NCBI GenBank assembly: GCA_947453285.1
Contig: CANGGA010000063.1
Coordinates: 1 to 5,832, forward strand
From: Microbacteriaceae bacterium
Lineage (GTDB): Bacteria > Actinomycetota > Actinomycetes > Actinomycetales > Microbacteriaceae
DNA: 5,832 bases
Reading direction: 5' to 3'
Shown one piece after another: positions 4,436-5,832 of this stretch. Position 1 is the stretch's first letter; each line of letters begins with the position of its first letter. The translations under genes were made by a program, and so were the position numbers. The notes below the pieces were generated by a model. That model was not told the origin of the DNA and ran no database searches. It worked only from the letters and a program-made list of their open reading frames with translations.

Positions 4436-5622
4436 TGGCAAAACCAGCACGTCCAGGAGCCGCTAAGGGCAAAAAGGCTGCAACCGTAGGCAGCGGTGGC
4501 TACGGCAAGAAGAAGCTAGCCGGCAAGGGCCCAACCCCTAAGGCCGAAGACCGCAAGAACCACAAGGCCTTCAAGATGAAGCAGGCGGCCGAGCGCAAGG
4601 CCAAGGCCCTTGGCATCAAGACCGTTGGCAAGGGCGCAGGCAACTCAAAGGTTGCTCGCGAATTCGCCGAGTCAATCAAGTCGCCTGGAGCTAGGGCAGC
4701 GGCTGCCGGAGGCAAGGCAACAGCCCGCACCACCGGTCGCGGAACTCGGGTTGCCGCTGGAAAATCAGTTCGTGACGGCTCACGTCGCGGCGAATTCTTG
4801 GCACCAACCGCACGCACTGCCGGCTCGGCCGGAGCGGCTCGTCGTTCTGGCGACCGCGTTGCCAAGGCTGCCGACGCGGCAGAAGTTCTTTCAGGTCGCA
4901 ACTCGGTGCTCGAAGCGCTTCGCGCAAAGGTTCCGTCAAATGCGTTGTTCATTGCGACCCGCATCGAAATGGATGACCGCGTAAAAGAAGCTCTAAAGAT
5001 TGCTGCCGCGCGCGGAATCGCAATCAACGAAGTCACTCGTCCAGAGATCGACCGCATGACCGGTTACGACTCGGTTCACCAGGGCATCGCACTTCAGGTT
5101 CCGCCTTACAAGTACCAGCACCCAATGGAAATGCTCGACACGATTTTGTCTCGCGGACAAAACCCGTTGATCGTTGCACTCGATGGCATCACCGACCCGC
5201 GCAACCTCGGAGCAATCATTCGTTCGGTTGCGGCATTTGGCGGCCAGGGCGTTATCGTTCCTCAGCGTCGTTCGACTGGTGTCACCGCTTCTGCCTGGAA
5301 GACCTCAGCAGGTGCGGCGGCTCGTGTTCCGGTAGCGCTCGCTGCAAACCTGAACGCGACTTTGAAAGACCTTAAGAAGCGCGGTTGCTTCATTGTTGGT
5401 CTCGATGGCGATGGCGACATGCAAATGCACGACTTCAAGTTGGGCACCGAGCCAATTGTTCTTGTGATCGGCAGCGAGGGCAAGGGTCTTTCGCGCTTGG
5501 TTCAAGAGAACTGCGACGCAATCGCCTCGATCTCGATTAACTCTGCTACCGAATCGCTAAACGCCGGAATCGCAGCTTCGGTTGCTCTCTACGAAGTCAG
5601 CAAGCGCCGACTCGAAAAGTAA
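4435..5622 (+). CDS. rlmB: 23S rRNA (guanosine-2'-O-)-methyltransferase RlmB, TrmH/SPOUT family, with long basic N-terminal tail
   Basis: A 395-residue protein whose C-terminal part (about 150-395) is a complete SpoU/TrmH-type 2'-O-methyltransferase; RlmB methylates G2251 of 23S rRNA using AdoMet. The substrate-binding domain starts at VLSGRNSVLEALR (151-163). The catalytic knot follows: motif 1 DPRNLGAIIRS with N257 and R263, motif 2 VIGSEGKG at 344-351, motif 3 ATESLNAGIAASVALYE at 371-387. E. coli RlmB is only about 243 residues. The extra 150 here are rich in Lys, Arg, Ala and Gly and probably disordered. Within them, ATVGSGG and GKGPTPKAEDR (about 16-40) are a stretch I associate with actinobacterial RlmB proteins, which argues that the upstream ATG is real. 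Last gene of the carD operon; TAATG overlap with cysS. The exact rRNA target is inferred; family membership is firm. No terminator is visible before the convergent gene 6 bp away. Confidence 0.9.
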   Translation: MAKPARPGAAKGKKAATVGSGGYGKKKLAGKGPTPKAEDRKNHKAFKMKQAAERKAKALGIKTVGKGAGNSKVAREFAESIKSPGARAAAAGGKATARTTGRGTRVAAGKSVRDGSRRGEFLAPTARTAGSAGAARRSGDRVAKAADAAEVLSGRNSVLEALRAKVPSNALFIATRIEMDDRVKEALKIAAARGIAINEVTRPEIDRMTGYDSVHQGIALQVPPYKYQHPMEMLDTILSRGQNPLIVALDGITDPRNLGAIIRSVAAFGGQGVIVPQRRSTGVTASAWKTSAGAAARVPVALAANLNATLKDLKKRGCFIVGLDGDGDMQMHDFKLGTEPIVLVIGSEGKGLSRLVQENCDAIASISINSATESLNAGIAASVALYEVSKRRLEK

Positions 5623-5628
5623 GCGCTT

Positions 5629-5832
5629 TTAAACGAGGTCGCGCCAGTCGGTCTCTTCGTCGTCAATTGCGATGATCATGCCGGTTGGCACCGCGTCAGG
5701 CAGGGTAATGCTGCCAGTGGTCGGCGCTAGATAGGCCTCTTCATCGCGCCTGTAGGCCAATACGTTGCCGACATAGCTCTGAACGGCCTCGAGCAGCGGA
5801 ATACCTCGACCCTCGTTCTCGGCCTTGTACCA
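5629..5832 (-). CDS. C-terminal end of a convergent gene, probably DUF4032-family (partial)
   Basis: An open frame from the window end to TAA at 5631-5629 gives the last 67 residues of a protein whose start lies outside the window. The visible part begins WYKAENEGRG, continues with AVQSYVGNVL and a charged RRDEEAYL, and ends in an acidic tail, DDEETDWRDLV. Codon choice resembles the flanking genes and there are no stops, so I take it as real coding sequence. The WY-x-x-E-x-x-GR ... A-x-x-SYV-x-x-VL ... DE pattern resembles the end of DUF4032 proteins (an uncharacterised family with a kinase-like fold), and my recollection is that such a gene follows rlmB in Microbacteriaceae. The coding call is fairly secure; the family name is tentative. 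Its stop is 6 bp from that of rlmB. Confidence 0.62.
   Translation of the reverse strand, partial: WYKAENEGRGIPLLEAVQSYVGNVLAYRRDEEAYLAPTTGSITLPDAVPTGMIIAIDDEETDWRDLV

Noticed and set aside
4610..4984. 124-codon plus-strand open frame inside rlmB
   Set aside because: Alternative frame of the same low-complexity region; no motif and no start signal. A frameshift in rlmB was considered, but the main frame is continuous from the conserved tail block into the methyltransferase domain.
4500..5057. 185-codon open frame on the minus strand inside rlmB
   Set aside because: Shadow of the GC-rich, low-complexity Lys/Ala/Arg coding of the RlmB tail; composition is Ala/Arg/Ser-rich with no recognisable domain, and the sense frame has clear motifs.
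5621..5628. AAGCGCTT palindrome as a terminator
   Set aside because: Only 8 bp in total, with no room for a loop beyond a 2-bp stem; it cannot act as an intrinsic terminator.

Overview
The window reads as ordinary core chromosome of a high-GC Gram-positive (Actinomycetota). The most likely source is a moderate-GC, compact-genome member of the Microbacteriaceae (the freshwater Rhodoluna/Aquiluna type). This rests on a RegX3-type regulator, a CarD protein close to the mycobacterial one, an IspD-IspF fusion, an actinobacterial-style N-terminal tail on RlmB, and very tight gene packing. The family-level placement is inference from gene content and style; no 16S or marker search was possible.

Layout. 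Bases 1-15 hold the last codons of an upstream gene (probably the partner sensor kinase), which overlaps regX3 (12-692, +) by ATGA. regX3 converges on a small predicted lipoprotein gene (765-1256, -). Between them lies a 32-bp tandem repeat built from the palindrome CGAAGC-CTAG-GCTTCG, which looks like a multiplied bidirectional terminator. The lipoprotein gene is divergent from carD (1352-1840, +). Their 95-bp shared control region carries a good sigma70-type promoter for carD (TTGGAA-17-TAAAAT) and a perfect 10-bp inverted repeat. From carD the genes run as one tight operon: carD, ispDF (1845-3017), cysS (3014-4435) and rlmB (4435-5622), with gaps or overlaps of +4, -4 and -1 nt. Six bases after rlmB, the 3' end of a convergent gene begins (5629-5832, -). 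It is probably a DUF4032-family protein and runs off the window.

How the genes fit together. From memory, the order lipoprotein <- -> carD, ispD, ispF, cysS, rlmB is the same as in Mycobacterium tuberculosis (lpqE, carD, ispD, ispF, cysS1, TrmH-family methylase). That synteny is the main reason for calling the lipoprotein LpqE-like. The operon joins a global RNA-polymerase-binding transcription regulator (CarD) to isoprenoid precursor synthesis (MEP pathway steps 3 and 5), cysteine charging of tRNA and 23S rRNA methylation. A CarD-type regulator at the head of translation and envelope-precursor genes suggests growth-rate or stress-linked expression of the unit.

I found no RNA gene, mobile element, CRISPR array or clear new defence or biosynthetic system. 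The features most worth a second look are the tandem terminator array, the inverted repeat over the carD promoter, the long basic tail of RlmB, and a substitution in CarD at a position known to contact RNA polymerase in mycobacteria.
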